Part shown: positions 23,297 through 38,000 of the stretch, one piece after another | Position numbering within the stretch: the stretch's first letter is position 1 | Layout of the letters: every line of letters begins with the position of its first letter | NCBI RefSeq assembly: GCF_025370935.1 | Contig: NC_133494.1 | Coordinates: 17,653,053-17,717,052, forward strand | DNA length: 64,000 nucleotides | DNA from: Choristoneura fumiferana | Taxonomy: Eukaryota > Arthropoda > Insecta > Lepidoptera > Tortricidae | Reading direction: 5' to 3' | Notes under the pieces: model-generated | Database searches by the model: none | What the model was told of the DNA's origin: nothing | What the model saw: only the letters and a program-made list of their open reading frames with translations | Translations under genes and position numbers: made by a program

Positions 23297-24054
23297 ATCA
23301 ATGTTTACAAATCCCCGGTCATGTCAGACTTGACTTTCTACGGCGCATGCAAAGGAAGGAAAATTACATACAACTTTGTACCCACTGGCGAACGAGTAAA
23401 ATCCATACAGTTTTATATAAAATATTTTTCCTCATTCGACTATCTACGGACATTGATGCATAACGCCGTAATTTTACATTCATATTTAACTAGCTTTATC
23501 ACGCGGTGTCGCTCCCATCATCCCATGCAGAAATAAAAAATAGGTCTCTATCCCGCGGCAATGTCGATAACTCTAAGTACAGTCAGCAACAGAAGTGGGC
23601 GCGATAACGGTGCACAAAACGATCCACGCATGACTCTACAGCCAATGTAATAACAGCGTGTTTAGTGCATTTTCTGTCAATCAATCACGTTATCTGTTAA
23701 TAGTTAAAGTAAAACAGTCCAGTTTTTTTCGTTTTTACATAGTCAATTTTAGGTCCCGCCTGTACACACTCTATCGATACATAAATCCCTGTCTTTATCA
23801 CGATCTTTATTTGCAAAAGTGAAAGCATAATGCAAAGAACGCACGTGCAGGAGTTAAAAGCACTTACTCTGCAAATTAACCGTAAGTGAAATCATTAACA
23901 TTTGCCAATTTATGTGAGAGGCCTTTAAGAACATGTTAATTAAGAACCTTTATCCGTAGACAAAAATACAGTAAAAGATAGGAATGAGAATGAAGGTAGT
24001 TTTAAAATATTTGTACATACCTATTTAAAAAAAAACAACTAATCATTTCGTCGC
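23297..24054. other. Spacer between the Toll-like and Spätzle-like genes, first part
   Basis: AT-rich. Only short frames are seen, with no recognisable repeat. It may hold 3' UTR and early ligand-gene regulatory sequence, but no motif supports a specific claim. Confidence 0.3.
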
Positions 24055-24260
24055 AATATAAATAAAATAAATAAATAAATATCAGGGGACAATTCACACC
24101 AATTTACAAAGTAAGCTTAGCAAGCTTGTGTTATGGTACTAAGCAACCGATAAATATAATTATATAGATAGATACATACTTAAATACATATTAAACACCC
24201 AAGACCCGAGAACAAACATTCGTATTTTTCATACAAATATCTGCCCCGACACGATCACCG
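24055..24260 (-). repeat. tRNA-derived SINE, truncated at its head
   Basis: Matches the longer SINE at 49637-49906 block for block: 'aagcaaccgataaatataat', 'acacccaagacccgagaaca', 'catacaaatatctgccccga'. The tRNA-like head (the 5' end on the minus strand) is lost after 'cgacacg'. Confidence 0.8.
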
Positions 24261-24989
24261 AACCATCGATCACTTCAAAAGAATAATTAGCTTTCTGGAG
24301 ATTTTGATAAAAACTATTAATTTTAGAGTCAGAAACAACTACGAAAAGAATATCACTAATTAAAACACCTCATCTAAGTCGCTAACACTTGACTTGACAG
24401 TATGGTCAGAGGCCGTATTGCCTAACGTTTCTGACAGATGTTTCATACAAAAACTGTAACGAACCTTCATAACGACTTACTTGGGAAAATAATTAGTAGG
24501 TTCCCCTTCCCTTTGCGTTTCTCACCGCAGTAACTGGAGTGTGGAGCTCGTAGTTGGCAATAGAGAGCGTTGCTGCTGCTTCCCACTCTCACATCATGTC
24601 CCTTAGACTAAGGACCTTAGTCGCCTTTTACGACACCCACGGGAAGATATTATGGGTCCGTCCTATTACGTCCTATACCACTTAACCGATCTCGGCATGG
24701 CTAAAACAGAACATACATTACATGATAGAAAAAAAACCTATGTATGTACTGAATTCTTTCACAACACATGTAAAAATTATCAGATACCTACCTAAACAAT
24801 CTAAAGAAACCAAACTGCCATGAAGCCAATTTTAAAAACAACGAACTAATATACAAAAGGGCTTCCATTAACCAAGTGTTACAACCACATTCCCAGCTCA
24901 ATTAAACCTACACAATCAACCTGCGACCGCTAATTAGCGTACGCAATTAACTTAATTAGGAGACTCTCCTTTTCGAGTTGCACCCGGCA

Positions 24990-25295
24990 TTGTTTTGGCG
25001 CGGGAGAAAACGCCATCTTCATTCAAGATATCGTCGAGGGATAACGGTGCGGCGCACGCGCATCGTGCCGTCACGCTCTGGCGCACGCAGCGCACCACAG
25101 GCCAGAGCGGGATGGTCGCAGACGGTGGCTGCCAAGCGATTACTCGACTGACCTACTCAACCGCGCACACTCTTTCTTGCAGGCAAGCGGAACCTAATTT
25201 TTGTATCGTGAGAATTTGCAATGTGCCGCGCTAGCGTGAAATGGTTTGATATTAAAGATAATTGGACACTCTACGACGCTCTTTAACCGTCAGGT
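24990..25295 (+). promoter_or_regulatory. GC-richer segment with splice donor, possible alternative 5' exon
   Basis: This segment is clearly GC-richer than its surroundings, with many CpG steps ('gcggcgcacgcgcatcgtgc'). It ends in a good donor-like cag|gtatgt at about 25290-25295. It lies about 0.8 kb before the Spätzle start, on the same strand. It could be a non-coding first exon or promoter of that gene. It could also be a chance GC island or an old insertion. Confidence 0.3.
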
Positions 25296-25907
25296 ATGTG
25301 GACTGGTATCATTTTGTGGCCATTTGGAAAATACTTCCAGACTAACATTCTAATGGATACTTTTAGTAATATTAAATTGATGATACTTATTGATTGCGTT
25401 TCCAGGAAAGCTAAAAGGAGAGATGTCGATATTGAGGACTTAGCATCTCAAATATTCCCTGGGAATGCTATAGATAGTTCTGTTACTTAAAACTTTAACA
25501 CTCATAAAGCTAACAAAAATAACAATATGATATCGAAAGCACATCTAAACTTTATAGTTAGGCACATAAATATATTGAAAGACCATAACAAGAGTAGATA
25601 CCACTATTCCACTCAGTTGTAATTGAATTCACGATCACAATAGAAAATCTAGGCATATACCTAAGTAGTCAACCAATTTGATTCCCAGGCCATCATATAT
25701 CTAATCATAGTAAATCTTTTTTCGTATTTTTTATGGAATGACGTAAGTTACCAAGTTTTCATGGTCCTAGTAATGAAATGGGTTGACTTTAGCTATTACC
25801 AAAGAGACAAAAATCACAACTGCCAATTCAAAGCAACCAATCAAACCCAGAACAAAAAGAGAGTCATTATATCTGTACCGCGAGACAAGCCCAGCAACTT
25901 TTCCTTC

Positions 25908-26084
25908 AGGGCTTATTATATAGTCAGGTGCAGTCCTTGACAGCAGCACGAAAGTCGACCGTGGTCAAAGAAAATACGGAACAGCAGGCCTCCGGACCTC
26001 GCAGTCGGCAGTCGGTGGGCAGCCGTGGCGGAGAACGCACGCCACCATGCACCCTCGCGAAACAGTGAAAGTCCGATAGAAACG
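25908..26084 (+). promoter_or_regulatory. Putative 5' UTR and core promoter of the Spätzle-like gene
   Basis: A TATA-like 'ttattatatag' sits near 25913-25923, followed by several CAGT/CAGC initiator-like sites (about 25929 and 26001-26015). The 60-bp GC-rich leader before the ATG at 26085 carries the uORF described separately. The start site cannot be fixed from sequence. Confidence 0.35.
26047..26079 (+). promoter_or_regulatory. Upstream ORF with strong start context before Spätzle
   Basis: ATG at 26047 is preceded by gccacc, an optimal Kozak context. It opens a 10-codon frame that ends in TAG at 26077-26079, only five bases before the main ATG at 26085. The main ATG has context gaaacg, which is weaker at the -3 position. 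Such an arrangement usually lowers translation of the main ORF and allows reinitiation control. This is inference from sequence, and transcript support is needed. Confidence 0.5.
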
Positions 26085-29000
26085 ATGCGACTCGCAATCG
26101 TCTGCTTATTTGTGGTGAGTGCTAATCGATTGAAAGTGCTAATGGCTGGTGCTGAACCCACGAATCGGATTTCCTTGTTTGTTTTCGGATGCTACGGATC
26201 GGTAACATTTTTGGTTTCATCTCAGGCTTTCAGTGCAACTGGTATACTTTCTTTAGTATTAATGAATTCAATTGACAGTCTACTTTCTGTAACTCGCTGA
26301 GTGATCTTCCCTTATCGGTGTTAATGGTATGTACCTTTAACAACTACGGTTAATGCATCTTCATTAGAATAAGTTAAGTTGGCATTAAACTCATGTCACC
26401 TTTCAAACAATGCTTTCTCATTAGGGTTATGACAAATAATATTGTTAATGTGTTAGAGGTCGATGAACCTGTCAAACAAGGCTTTTGTTGTCTGTCATAC
26501 AAGACGATAAAACTAGGTATGGTTAACGCGAAAGTTTTCCCAACCGCATTCAAACAGTAAGTGATTTCTCTTGTTAAGATCACGGCAAGCTTTTATATAC
26601 CTAACCCAAACGAGCATCATATGTACACTAAAGTTATAATGTATACTAACGCAGAAGTGGAAAAATACTGGCCAAGTACGTTTTGGAGTAACAAGGGTGC
26701 TCTGCTTGGACTTTCACTTGCGTAAAAAAACGTCATATCATCATGTTTCTTGTAAACAGGGTCCCCTAATAGGTTTAAAATTTTTACTATCCGTCTCTAT
26801 ATGAACCAAATTTACTTCAATTAAGTACGATTCAAAAGATGCTGTACCTTTAGAATGATGTTTAATAGGTCTACGCTCTGTTTACTTTCGATTAACTAAA
26901 ACACAACCATCAAAAGACAATCCTAACCAAGGGTCTTAAAAAAACGCATATCAAAAAGCGATAACCAACACATGCCTTTAAAAAAGGAGACTACGTAATA
27001 TATGAAGAATCACTGTTCTATTATGATAACAATAATCGAAACCTTACATGAGATAAATAAGTGCAAAAGGACCAAGCTAGTGAACAAGAAGTAGTCGTCA
27101 AGCACTATCAATGTGATATTGATATCCCTAAGAAATTAGGGCATAGCCGCGTGAGAAGCTGACCGCTGCGCCCACCATTGCCGCCATTGATGGCCAATTA
27201 TTTGTACGAATAGCCAATTTAATGAGTGCGTTATTAAAAAAAATATTGTCAGGGTTTCGGGGTGCCGACTGAAGCTCTACTTTGTTCCTCTCTGATTATC
27301 CTTTCATCACGCAGGGAGAGCCCTTGCAAGAAATATCGTACAATTTTATTTACATTGCGGCGCTCGATTGACCGCTTCAAACTCATTCGTTTTACGATCT
27401 CGTAATGTACTGCAAAATTTTCTTGCAAGTCAAAACTGGGCTTAATACAGATTGTGTAGCTGTGCACATTGCCTAGAGTTGGCTATATTTTGGTAGCGAA
27501 GCAATATTAAGTATCAACTATTTTTACTTTCCTGTCGGTATCATTATCATCATCATCCCAACCTATACCTACGTCCCACTGCTGGGCACAGGCTCCTCTC
27601 AGGCCCGTGCAGATTGGGAACTCTACACACCCCATTTATTTTGCTTCACAAACACAGATCTCCTCTCGATATTATTTTACTGTAATGCTCATGGTACCTA
27701 TATTACAACAGTAAATCCGCACATGAATTTCAAAAACTCAGAGATGCGAGCCCGGATTTGAATCCAGGAACCTCTGCTTCAGAGGTCATAAGTCGAACCA
27801 CTAAGCCAGCCACCATGGCTGTTAGTATCGTCCAAGTGAAAATTTATACCTGCAGCTGCTTTCTCTAAATCAATGAGATACACACCTAACTATTTATGTC
27901 ACCATGCAAATTATCTATTACAGTCTTGGGATGTTAACCATTCGTCGAGAAATTGTATATAAAATAGCAATCTTAGTGATCATCGTAAACCAAAGTGGGT
28001 GAGGCAGCACGTGTTGCATTTCTAGTTATATTCAGTAAACCAGTGGGTGAACAAACGTTGGAAGACAGTAGGCGGTGACTTTGAGTCTATAAATCAAACC
28101 GATGATTTCATAGATTTGAATAAACTAGAAAAGTATTAGTACCCGCAATCTACTTCTAGTTTGATACTAGGTACAATTAAAACCAAAAACTCCATCCATT
28201 CGATCCATTGGCCCGTGATGTGTATATTTTGATTGTTTGTCGCTTTCTGTATTAATGGAACTGTTGTTCTCCTGGCGGGCGCCTTAAAATATGACATAAG
28301 CCGCCGTAACGTAGCAAAAGAGTTGCTTACGTCACGCCGGCGAAAGTTCGGCTAGATTTCACCTGCGCCCGCGCTGTAACCCGGTTTAGGGCATGCGTGT
28401 TATAGATGTTCACTTGCGATCATGTGACAATTTTGACGTATGACATTCGTAAATAATATTACTTTAGGTAGAGTCTGGTAGAGTCTATAATATAATCGCT
28501 ACGATACCAGGCCCCTGTACAAAATTACAAGAGCTACAAATCGACTTTATAGTATTGTCGTTCTCATACAAAAAAGTGTCATTAAAATAAATTGTAACAC
28601 TTGTAGCTTTTGTGATATGAGAGGCTGATGTGATTGTGCTTTAAGTCCAAATTTTCCTTTCTGTAAAGCTGTAAAATAAACTATATGTTCCGCTTGATTT
28701 TTAGGACATTTACATTAAGTGGTAGATAATTGTACTATTACTTATTCTGTGGTACAGTATTTAAGGGAATGGAACATTACTTGCCTTTAGTAGGTATGGG
28801 TATTCCATTTCACTCTTCACCTATGCAACAAACGAAAAAGAAAGGGTAAACAACATGTTTTCGTGGTTTCAAATCTCTACCACTTAAGTTTTTAAAAAGA
28901 TAAAATAGTTATGTCGAAGAAGATTAGAAACTTGCTCAAATAGTTCTTAATGTTAATTTGAATCACGAGCTGCTATTAAATCTTCAATCTTTCACAAACA

Positions 29001-32000
29001 TTGATTTAAACTTTCACAGTTTTCACTTATTTCAACAAAATCTAGACTTACGCTTTAAAGGAGGGCCATATCGGCTTGCATAGTTATTGTTGAAAGTCAT
29101 AATGTAGTGTTTGTCATAACTCTTTTCTCTCTGAAATCATTAATTATGTGTTAATTATCCAGAATAATCTGTGGGCACGGAAGTGCTCCCGCCAAGTCGA
29201 GCAAAACAAAAACAAAGACACGGCCGCATACTTTACTCGAAGCCATTCAGGCTATTTTCAACATCCTGTAATTTTGTTAAGTAAAATTGTTCTAAAATAA
29301 ACCTAACCTTTACCTAGTGTTCTACGAGACACACCTCCTTCATTCCATTATGACTTTAAAAAAATATGCGCATAAACGATAAAAGGCTCGATTGTTGAGT
29401 AGATACTTACGTATAACTCTCCGCATCGTGAAAAATACCTTTCGTAACGTTGCATCCACTTTCAAAACGCTCGCGCGGCTCCAAGTTCAATGCTGCGATA
29501 ACCATCATAACAACATAATCACAGCTTCTCATCATTGCTTAACCTTTACATCACACACCATGATCTGATGGCAATCTGTGACGTCAGCAGCCCCCAACAT
29601 CGGTCACTTTCACTTGCATACTTGTCTCCTAATGATATGGAACTTTCGTGAGCGCTTTCTGTCTTTTTGGATTTGGTTTCGCTAATGCACTTAGGTTTTT
29701 TTCTGTTTAGTCGTGTACCGAGATTGTTTTGGTTTTGTGTTCGACAAAAAATGATTCCATTTATGATGGTAATTTGGCGTTTTGAAATAACAGGTGCCAG
29801 TTGAATTCTTGGGTCCCTGGGTAGAGCTTATTGCTAGTGTATTTATTTTATTCTTATTTAACGACGTAAAATTGATGTGTTATAATTTTATGAATTAAAT
29901 TTCGGGTTCTGTTCCGCGCACCTTGATTTTAGAGCAGCTCGATATTTCGGCACAGTTCGAGGCGATCTAAAACGTGGTACGCGGAACAAGACCCGAATTT
30001 AATTAACAAAAATAGTAAAAACCGCGATAGTCTAAAATATTGAGATGTGTTATAATTTTGACTGTCTGTCTGCCTATCGGTCTGTCTATGGATCTATTTC
30101 AATGCGGTTTTTCTACGTGAAACTCCTTGCGGTGGTTTTTAGCTAGTTTAATTAAATTCGGTTCAGCGGTTTTTGAAATATTGAAATTTAAAATGACTGT
30201 GTTGGAGTTTGTTCAACCTTTAACCCGACTGCTCGAAAGAGGGTTATGTTTTTAACCCCCGGCGCAAAAAGAGGGGTGTTGTAAGTTTGACCGCTATGTG
30301 TGTCTGTCTGTGGCACCGTAGCTCTTAAACTTGTGGACCGATTTGAATGCGGTTTTTTATTTGAAAGCAGGTTTCCTAGCAAAGGTTCTTAGACATGTTT
30401 TATCAAAATCTGTTCAGCCGTTTTTGAGATATTGAACTTTGAAGTGACAAAGTCGGGGGTTTTCCAACTTTTGGTTAGGTTATTTAAGTCAGTTGTTTCC
30501 GTTTGCGGTACAGAACCTAAAGAATACATTTATGTTTTTCCGCAAGTGCCGCAACGGTAACGCATGCCCACACGTCGACATATCGTAAACATCTTTTTGG
30601 AAGAGAAAGCATTGTTGGCTGAGATGCGTGGTGCTACAGTGGGCGATTCTGATTGTTTACCATGCGCAATGGTACAGAAGGACAGACGTGTTTATAACAC
30701 CTGACAAGTGGAAGATGACGGGAGATCAGCCCTCCCAATCACGTATCCCTACGACTTCTTTGATGCATGAATGAAGCAGCAGGGCTACTACGAAACTCGA
30801 AGTTCGTGTCGTGCGGTCCCTCTGACACTTATACTATTTAATACGAGAGCGAGAGGGACCGCACGACACGAACTTCGAGTTACGAGTTTCGTAGTAGCCC
30901 TGCAGTAACAATAAATGTCATATCATATCGTGGATTCAAAGCGCTCGCAACTCTAGTTATTCCAAATTCATGTGCGAAACTACTTACATATTTCTTTATA
31001 AGTTGATTCCAGTTTTACGTACAAACCCTCTCATTGTAAGAGGGGACTATGCCCAGCGTAGGCTGGGATGATGTTAAAACTTCGATTATTATAACTAGGT
31101 ATATATAAGCTTTTATAATAAATAAAGAAATATCATGGGACACCTGACACCAATTTGACCTAGTCCCAAACTAAGCAAAGCTTGTACTATGGATACTATG
31201 GATGCTTGGCCGGCAACCCCCTACTTCCCGGCCTCTACAAGTAATTATTCCTTTTGTACAATAAAGAGTTAACATAGGTACATATACAAACACATTGCGA
31301 GCTAACTAAACCTTGTAAAAAACCTAATTACTAAACCTATTCTACTAACCACACGGGCCGTTGTTATAGTTTAATGATGTACCTACCACGGTCCATTCGC
31401 CGTTGTATTGCTAACAAGAGTGGAAGTCCATCAATACCATAATATAAAACGTAGCAAAATCAAGACCTACTTCTAAATAAATTACAATCTAGTTCCGAGA
31501 AGTTTTAGCTTTATAATGAGAATAGTTTTTATTTTGATGCAGCGGGAATTTGTAAACGTATTTCATTATCTCGGCCCATATACGTTCCACTTTGCAGTAC
31601 TAGGCCTCCTCTCAAGATGAGAGGGTGTGCGTTGCCAAGCGAACCTGGGGGGCTACTGTGAAATTCGAAAAACGAAGTTCGTATCGTACCGTCCCTCTCA
31701 CTCTCGTATTAAGCATCAGCAGGACTGCAAGATACGACATTCGAATTTTGCACTTCGTACAGGATCAATGAATTTCGAAAAAGTCGAACTTGGCCACCAC
31801 GGCATTATAAATGGAGGTAAAGCCTGGCCAAAAATATATGACTACTCGCCATGTTGCGGAATTTCATTGGAACTAATTTCTTATTCTGGCAATAATTTTA
31901 ATGATTGTCAGTGTCACTGTGGCGGTTTCTTTGAACAATAACAAAAATGCCCAAAACGATTCGTAGTCAACAACGGATCATTGTAAATAATGTTTATTAT

Positions 32001-35000
32001 AAACTACTGAAAAAAAAAAACGCTTGGGGAATGAAACTATTTCACTACAAAACATTTCCAAATTAACATCAGAGCTAACAGGTAAACGTTGTAGACAAGT
32101 CAAGATGTTTGAATTTTGAAATTTAAATTCTGTGTTTTGGTTGTTCTTTTGGTGTTTTTGTTTTGGAGTCATTCCTTGAACATTTGTTGCTGAGTGCGGA
32201 GCTTACATCGCTAGCTGTATTGAAGTGATTTTTTTATTTTAATAATATCCTGTGATCAGTCTTGGTTTTTGTGCCATATTACCAGTGCCTTTGTGGAGTC
32301 GTTGTGTGAAAGTGCCGCTACTTGGTGCCACAACCGTTTACCTTCAAATATTCGCCGTATTTCCTTCTCGCCCGTGCTAAAGAGCACTTTATCAGTATTG
32401 CCGATTTTTCATCGGGTAAGTTTTTATTTCGTTGTTGCCTAGGGTCGTGTAAGTTAGGTTATTTTGCTTTGTTGTGGGCTAATTTATAAATATCTTTCCA
32501 GTCCAACCTTTACCCCGGCCTACCTGATTCAGGCGTCAACTACCTACTGGGTTTTCCGTCCGCCTGACCGCGGAGGATACGAGATACGAGTGAGTTGCTA
32601 CCATAGCATTGCGGTTTTTCTACTCAGGCATCAGGCTCTGAATTTACTTCAGTGTGAGTAATGTTACTTTCCCCCAAGCTGTAGGCTAGTTTCTGCGTAT
32701 ATGCATGCATCTAGGCACATCAACTAGGTCTCTACAGTTAGGATTTACTGGGTAGGGTGCTTTTTGCTCCTTATTTTTGAATGCCTTGCGTATTAATACT
32801 TGGGTTTAGTTTTTCAAAATTCTAGTTGAGGCTTCGCATAAGCGCTCCTATGTGTTAGGACTTATTCGGTTAGTAAATTTGTTTGGCTTTAACTTAGTAA
32901 ATTCTAAATTCCTGTTACAGTGATCATATCCTTACCGTTCCGCCTCGCAACACGTGTTCCTTGACTGCGTTTATTTTTTATATGACGTTTGGTTAATTTT
33001 TCATAATAATTTTATTGTTTGTGATTTTTTTCCTTTTTTTTGTGCGGTTTAAAGTTTAATAAATAATATATCTAAAACTAAATTCTACGTTGTTTAATTT
33101 ATGTCAGCCTGACTAGGGTCTACGGGCACCTTAAGTGCTCTTGGGCTTTTAGTTTTGCTGCACTAGCTATACCTCGGTGGGATGGATGACACCAAGTTCG
33201 AAATCAAATTCAACTCACTTAGCATTTTAACTCGCATTAGTCGAATTAACTTGAAATGTTGTTTACAAGCAGCAGTATCAGCGAAAACAACTTTGTATTA
33301 AAAACTAAACATTTTTTTTCTCTTCATTACCTATACCTTATTTTTTGTTTATTGATTTATTTAATTGTAGTTTATGTATTATATTATTTAAAAGACTGTA
33401 TAGTAGCTTCCACATTTTTTTTTCTTTTAAACTCACTCTTTGTCGGACCCTAACTGATTACTCCTCTCATCTACTCAAAGGTTGACTGGTAGAGATCCCT
33501 TAAAGGGATAAGTCCGCCTTTGTACAAGTATCTCAAAGTTTGTCAATTGTGTTTTGTTTATTTTCTTTTGAACAATAAAGAATTTACATACATACATACA
33601 TACATACATACCTTCGTCTTATCATTAAGAATTAAGTCCGGTTTCACAATTATCACAATTAAGCCTTATAGACAGTGAAAGTATTGGTCCAGCTTAATCG
33701 CACTCCGTGCGCGGGCGCAGTTGAAAGCGGCAGTGAAACGAGGATGTCATTATGCCTCAATCATCGGGTCGTAGGCGCTTACTTTCGATCGCTCTATCAT
33801 ACGGTGCAAGATGTAAGCGGGAGCGAGCTCGTCCCACTAATATTATAATTGTTATTATCCTTTTTTCCGTTAATTTCATGTATTTTTAGGTACAATAAAA
33901 AAGAGTTTCACAATACAATAGGTGCCATCAGCCAAATATGTGGTCTACCACCCTAGAGTTGATCATCGTTTGCATGTCACAAAACAATAATGCCACTAGA
34001 CGTGTCTGTCAACTTGAAAGTTCGACTTTAGCGACATATTCATTTTATAGGAATTTGTTTAAAAATTGATAGACCACTTATTTGGTTGATGGTACAATAC
34101 ACATACAATATACATGCGAAAGTTTGTAAGTGTGTTTATTACCTCTTCACGTTTAAACCGCTTAATCGATTTAGATGAACTTTGGTATACAGATAGTTTG
34201 AGTCCCGGGTTTGGATCCCAGAAAATTGCATAGTTCCCGTGGGATAGGGATAAACGAACTAAACAGTTTAGAGGATGAAAAAGTATTACAGCCAGCAGCA
34301 AAACTGGATGAGCGGTTACGGTGCTCAAAAATGATCTAAGAGATAAGAGAGTAATAAGAGTGAGTTTAGATAATTTTAAGCACCACCACTGTTTAACTAC
34401 TTCTGCTGCTGATTGTACGTACGCGCTAGCCTAAACTAAAAAATACTAAAAAAATTACATTGACTTAACAGTTTAGTTGATACAAGAGTTGTATATGTGC
34501 GCTAGGCCTTATAGTTGTCACGATGTCCATCCGTCTGTCTGGTCGTCAGTCCATCCGCGACTTAGGTAGCTGACATTAATTTATTAAATCAGGCGTTACT
34601 TTGCGGAGGTCTATATCAATGAACTAAAACAATTACTTTAATTATTAGTTCATTCGCTTACATTGTTATTCCGTTAAGTAGTCCCAGGGAACTGTAATTT
34701 TGCATTGACATGGTTAAACCACGTGGAGTCGCTAAACTTGATATCTAGGTAAAATCTTACCCGCTATATCCCCCAACTTGTCCCACACCGCCCGACAGGT
34801 GGGGTCCGAGTTTCCCACGAGCGCCCCCGATTTAAATGATTTATCAAACGTTAACCATTAACGTGATATCGCATACAACTTAATATGTTCTAAACGATGA
34901 GTTGATTGATGGTTTCTATAACTCTCCTAACTTCAACAGTGGGGACCCATTCAAAAGCGTGATCAGCCAGCTCAAAAATTGACAACTACCTATAATATAA

Positions 35001-38000
35001 GTCCCCACTAATAAAGTAGACTAAATACTGAACTGGTTTGTCCTTTTTAGTTCTTATTATAGTTATTTTTAAGGCAGTCAGGTGTTTGATCTGTTTTTGA
35101 CAAGCTTTTATTTAGTTTCACCTGTCCCGTTGTCTGTCTGTCTGTAATCAAATCTTGCGAGTTAAATTAGACCAACCTCCAGTAGTTGGATTGACTTGAA
35201 AATTAGTATGTAAATGTCGTAACAATACAATAATCTGGTAATCACATCCTGGTAGTCCAGCCAGGATCGTCTCCGCAGGACGGAAGTCTTCAAGTTAATG
35301 CATCGACTTGAAATTTGGTATGCAAATGTAGTTTGGGTGACAAATAAAAGTACAGCCAGAAAAAAAACAGTACCTATTAAAAATTAAATTTTTACTAAAA
35401 ACTTTTTTTACCTAGAAATAAATATACTTACTACATCTTTATCCTTACTAATATTATACTTACTTACTTAAAATGCGAAAGTTATGTCCTTCTATCTGTT
35501 ACATCTTACCGCTGAACCAATTTGAATGAAATTTGGTATGAAGATAGTTTGAGACCTGGAGGATTGTTTTTATCCCGGAAATTGCATAATTCCCGCGAGA
35601 TAGCGATAAAAGCACAATACAAGTAATATGTTACTTGTATTGTGATAAAAGTTTTTTTGCAAACGGACACGTGGTCTAGTTAAAACATAACCATCCTTCG
35701 GGTAGGTAGTCGGGTGAAACCAAATGTAATCCCACGCGTGCGAAAAACTGCATAAGTCCAAAAATACCTACACCATATTAGAATCCGCCATTAAAAAGAA
35801 GTCGTAACTTGTTACCTTAAAGCAAGTTTTCGAGTTGTGGCACAATGACCCACATCCGCAGGCGATTCTCATCTCAAGATCTCGAGTGATGTCAACGATC
35901 TAGACACGCGGTAGTGTGTACGGCCAAGTTCAAAGAAAGTGGAACTGGCAAGTGTCGCCACTTAGTGGCGACGTACAAATACAAATACGTTTATTTGTCA
36001 AACATAGGTGAAATCAGGTGGATATAAGTAATAGGTAATTTGCAGTAAGTAACGCTATGTTGCGCCATAAGGCATCACACAATATAGCCACAGTTTCGCA
36101 TGCAGCATGCTATATACGAACAATTAACAATTCATAAATTTCAAAATACATATCTACTTAACTATATACATAATAAATACAAATAAATGAATTTATTATT
36201 TTTTATTATTATAATAATACTACATATATCTAATATTGAAATTGTGTTAAGTAAAACCAAAAGTAACAAACTAGGTTACGGTTACCGCATCCCTAATAAT
36301 TAACTCACACCCTAAGCCTTCGCAACTAAAAAATAAAACAATGATTTTTTGAGTTGTACTACTAATGGAAAGGTTTTACTGGCATTGTGTAAACCAGCAC
36401 CATCCAGCACTAGCTTTAGGTAGGTATTAGGAATTATTTGGCGCTGGGTTCTTTTGACGCATGAATTAGGTAGGTACTCAATATTTGATCTAAACACGTG
36501 AAACTCGATTCATATTTAAGTACCAATAATAAAACTTCAGATTTATCAGAAGCTTACATAAGAGTAAGTATACCTACAATGCAAGTTATCATAAATTTGG
36601 CTAGTCAACTTATCGTCACCATTGTGATATACCTACACAAGTTACTGTTTTTACGTTATATTGGTAAGGTTTGTACTATTATCTATTCTGTGGTACAGAT
36701 AAGGTCAAAATATTCGAACATTTGGTTTGTTGGCAAAAATAAGCCAAGCCCAATTTTGAGCTATAATTTATCCTATTTTGAATACTAAGCTCTGCTTGTT
36801 CATAATTATGTACAGAATTATAATGAACTTGGCTCCAATTTTCACTTTTATGATTTCGATGGGATCTTTATCTCATGGTAGGTGCTACCAAAACAAACAG
36901 ATGCCGCTCCGGTCGAACCGGCTGTTCAGCCAATTGCTAGTGAAATCGATTTTCGGACTTTAATTGCGAATACAGGATGTTGAAATGTAGACGGCTGATT
37001 GCTCTTTCTAAATAGGTACTTACTGCAAGTGATTTGAGTTTTACAGACAGATAATGGAGCTAGAAGCCTAGAACTAGATTTATCACTTTACTCTTGAAGG
37101 CACCCATACCCAGTGCAGTGTTGCCAACTCCTAGAAACTCGAGTTGCTAAACTCAAAATCAAAAGTCGCTAAAATTAATTCAACCAGGAGCGAGCGGACT
37201 CAGGATTTTGTCTGGGAAAGACACAAGAGGCCACTGGTGGTCTGAATGGTTGGGATACGAAAAAAAAACTTAAGTTAGAAGATTTCCGAATTCACTGAAA
37301 TGGATATGTTTTTTTTAATTGCTAAAGCTAGAGCATAAACGAATGGAGCTTTAATTAAATAAAGTTTGAATTTGGTGCGCTAGCGCGGTTTTCGCTTTCC
37401 ATATAGATCTCTTGGCACTGTATAATTCTCGTCGTCGTCGAGTTGACAAAAAATGTATCGTAGAACTGTTCAAATTTGTATTCCAAAAGTCGCCAGATAA
37501 ATCGCTAAACCATTTATGTCGTCAAAACTTTTTTTTGGTCGCTAAATTTGTTAGTTCTAGCGACGCTATACCACCTAGGTCTGGACTGGAAACTCTGGAA
37601 TACTTTAAGAAAAAAAAGGGGTTAAAAACTTTAGTGATGCACAGACAGATTTCAATATCGGTTTGTAACCAGGGAGAACCGGTTTTTTGCTATCTTATAT
37701 TTTCATCTTATTTTAATTTATTTATCGACTAGGTACATACTAACACAAATCAAACAGGGAAATCCGATAAATATTTAATATATTTGTGTTTTAATAACAT
37801 ATTCACCGCTAAATGAATAATAAACCTTTTTTTCTTGGAGCTGTCGTGTAAAAAGTTGATATCCACTGTACAAAAACATACCTATGTTAAATAAACGTAG
37901 TCATCATCATGTGCATGTTTCCTCATATTGTTTTCCTTCGCCATGAGGCTCGCTCATTTTTTTATAGGCGAAGTATGCAATCCGTGGTTTCTTTTCAAGG

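Noticed and set aside
26025..26300. A 91-codon frame covering the Spätzle start region
   Set aside because: It runs from a non-ATG codon through the 5' UTR and past a good splice donor at 26115 into the intron. The ATG at 26085 with splicing to 38274 explains the site better.
27541..27826. tRNA-gene-like B boxes here and at 49840-49900 and 50260-50337
   Set aside because: They are the heads of dispersed SINEs with long bodies and simple-repeat tails, not separate tRNA genes.
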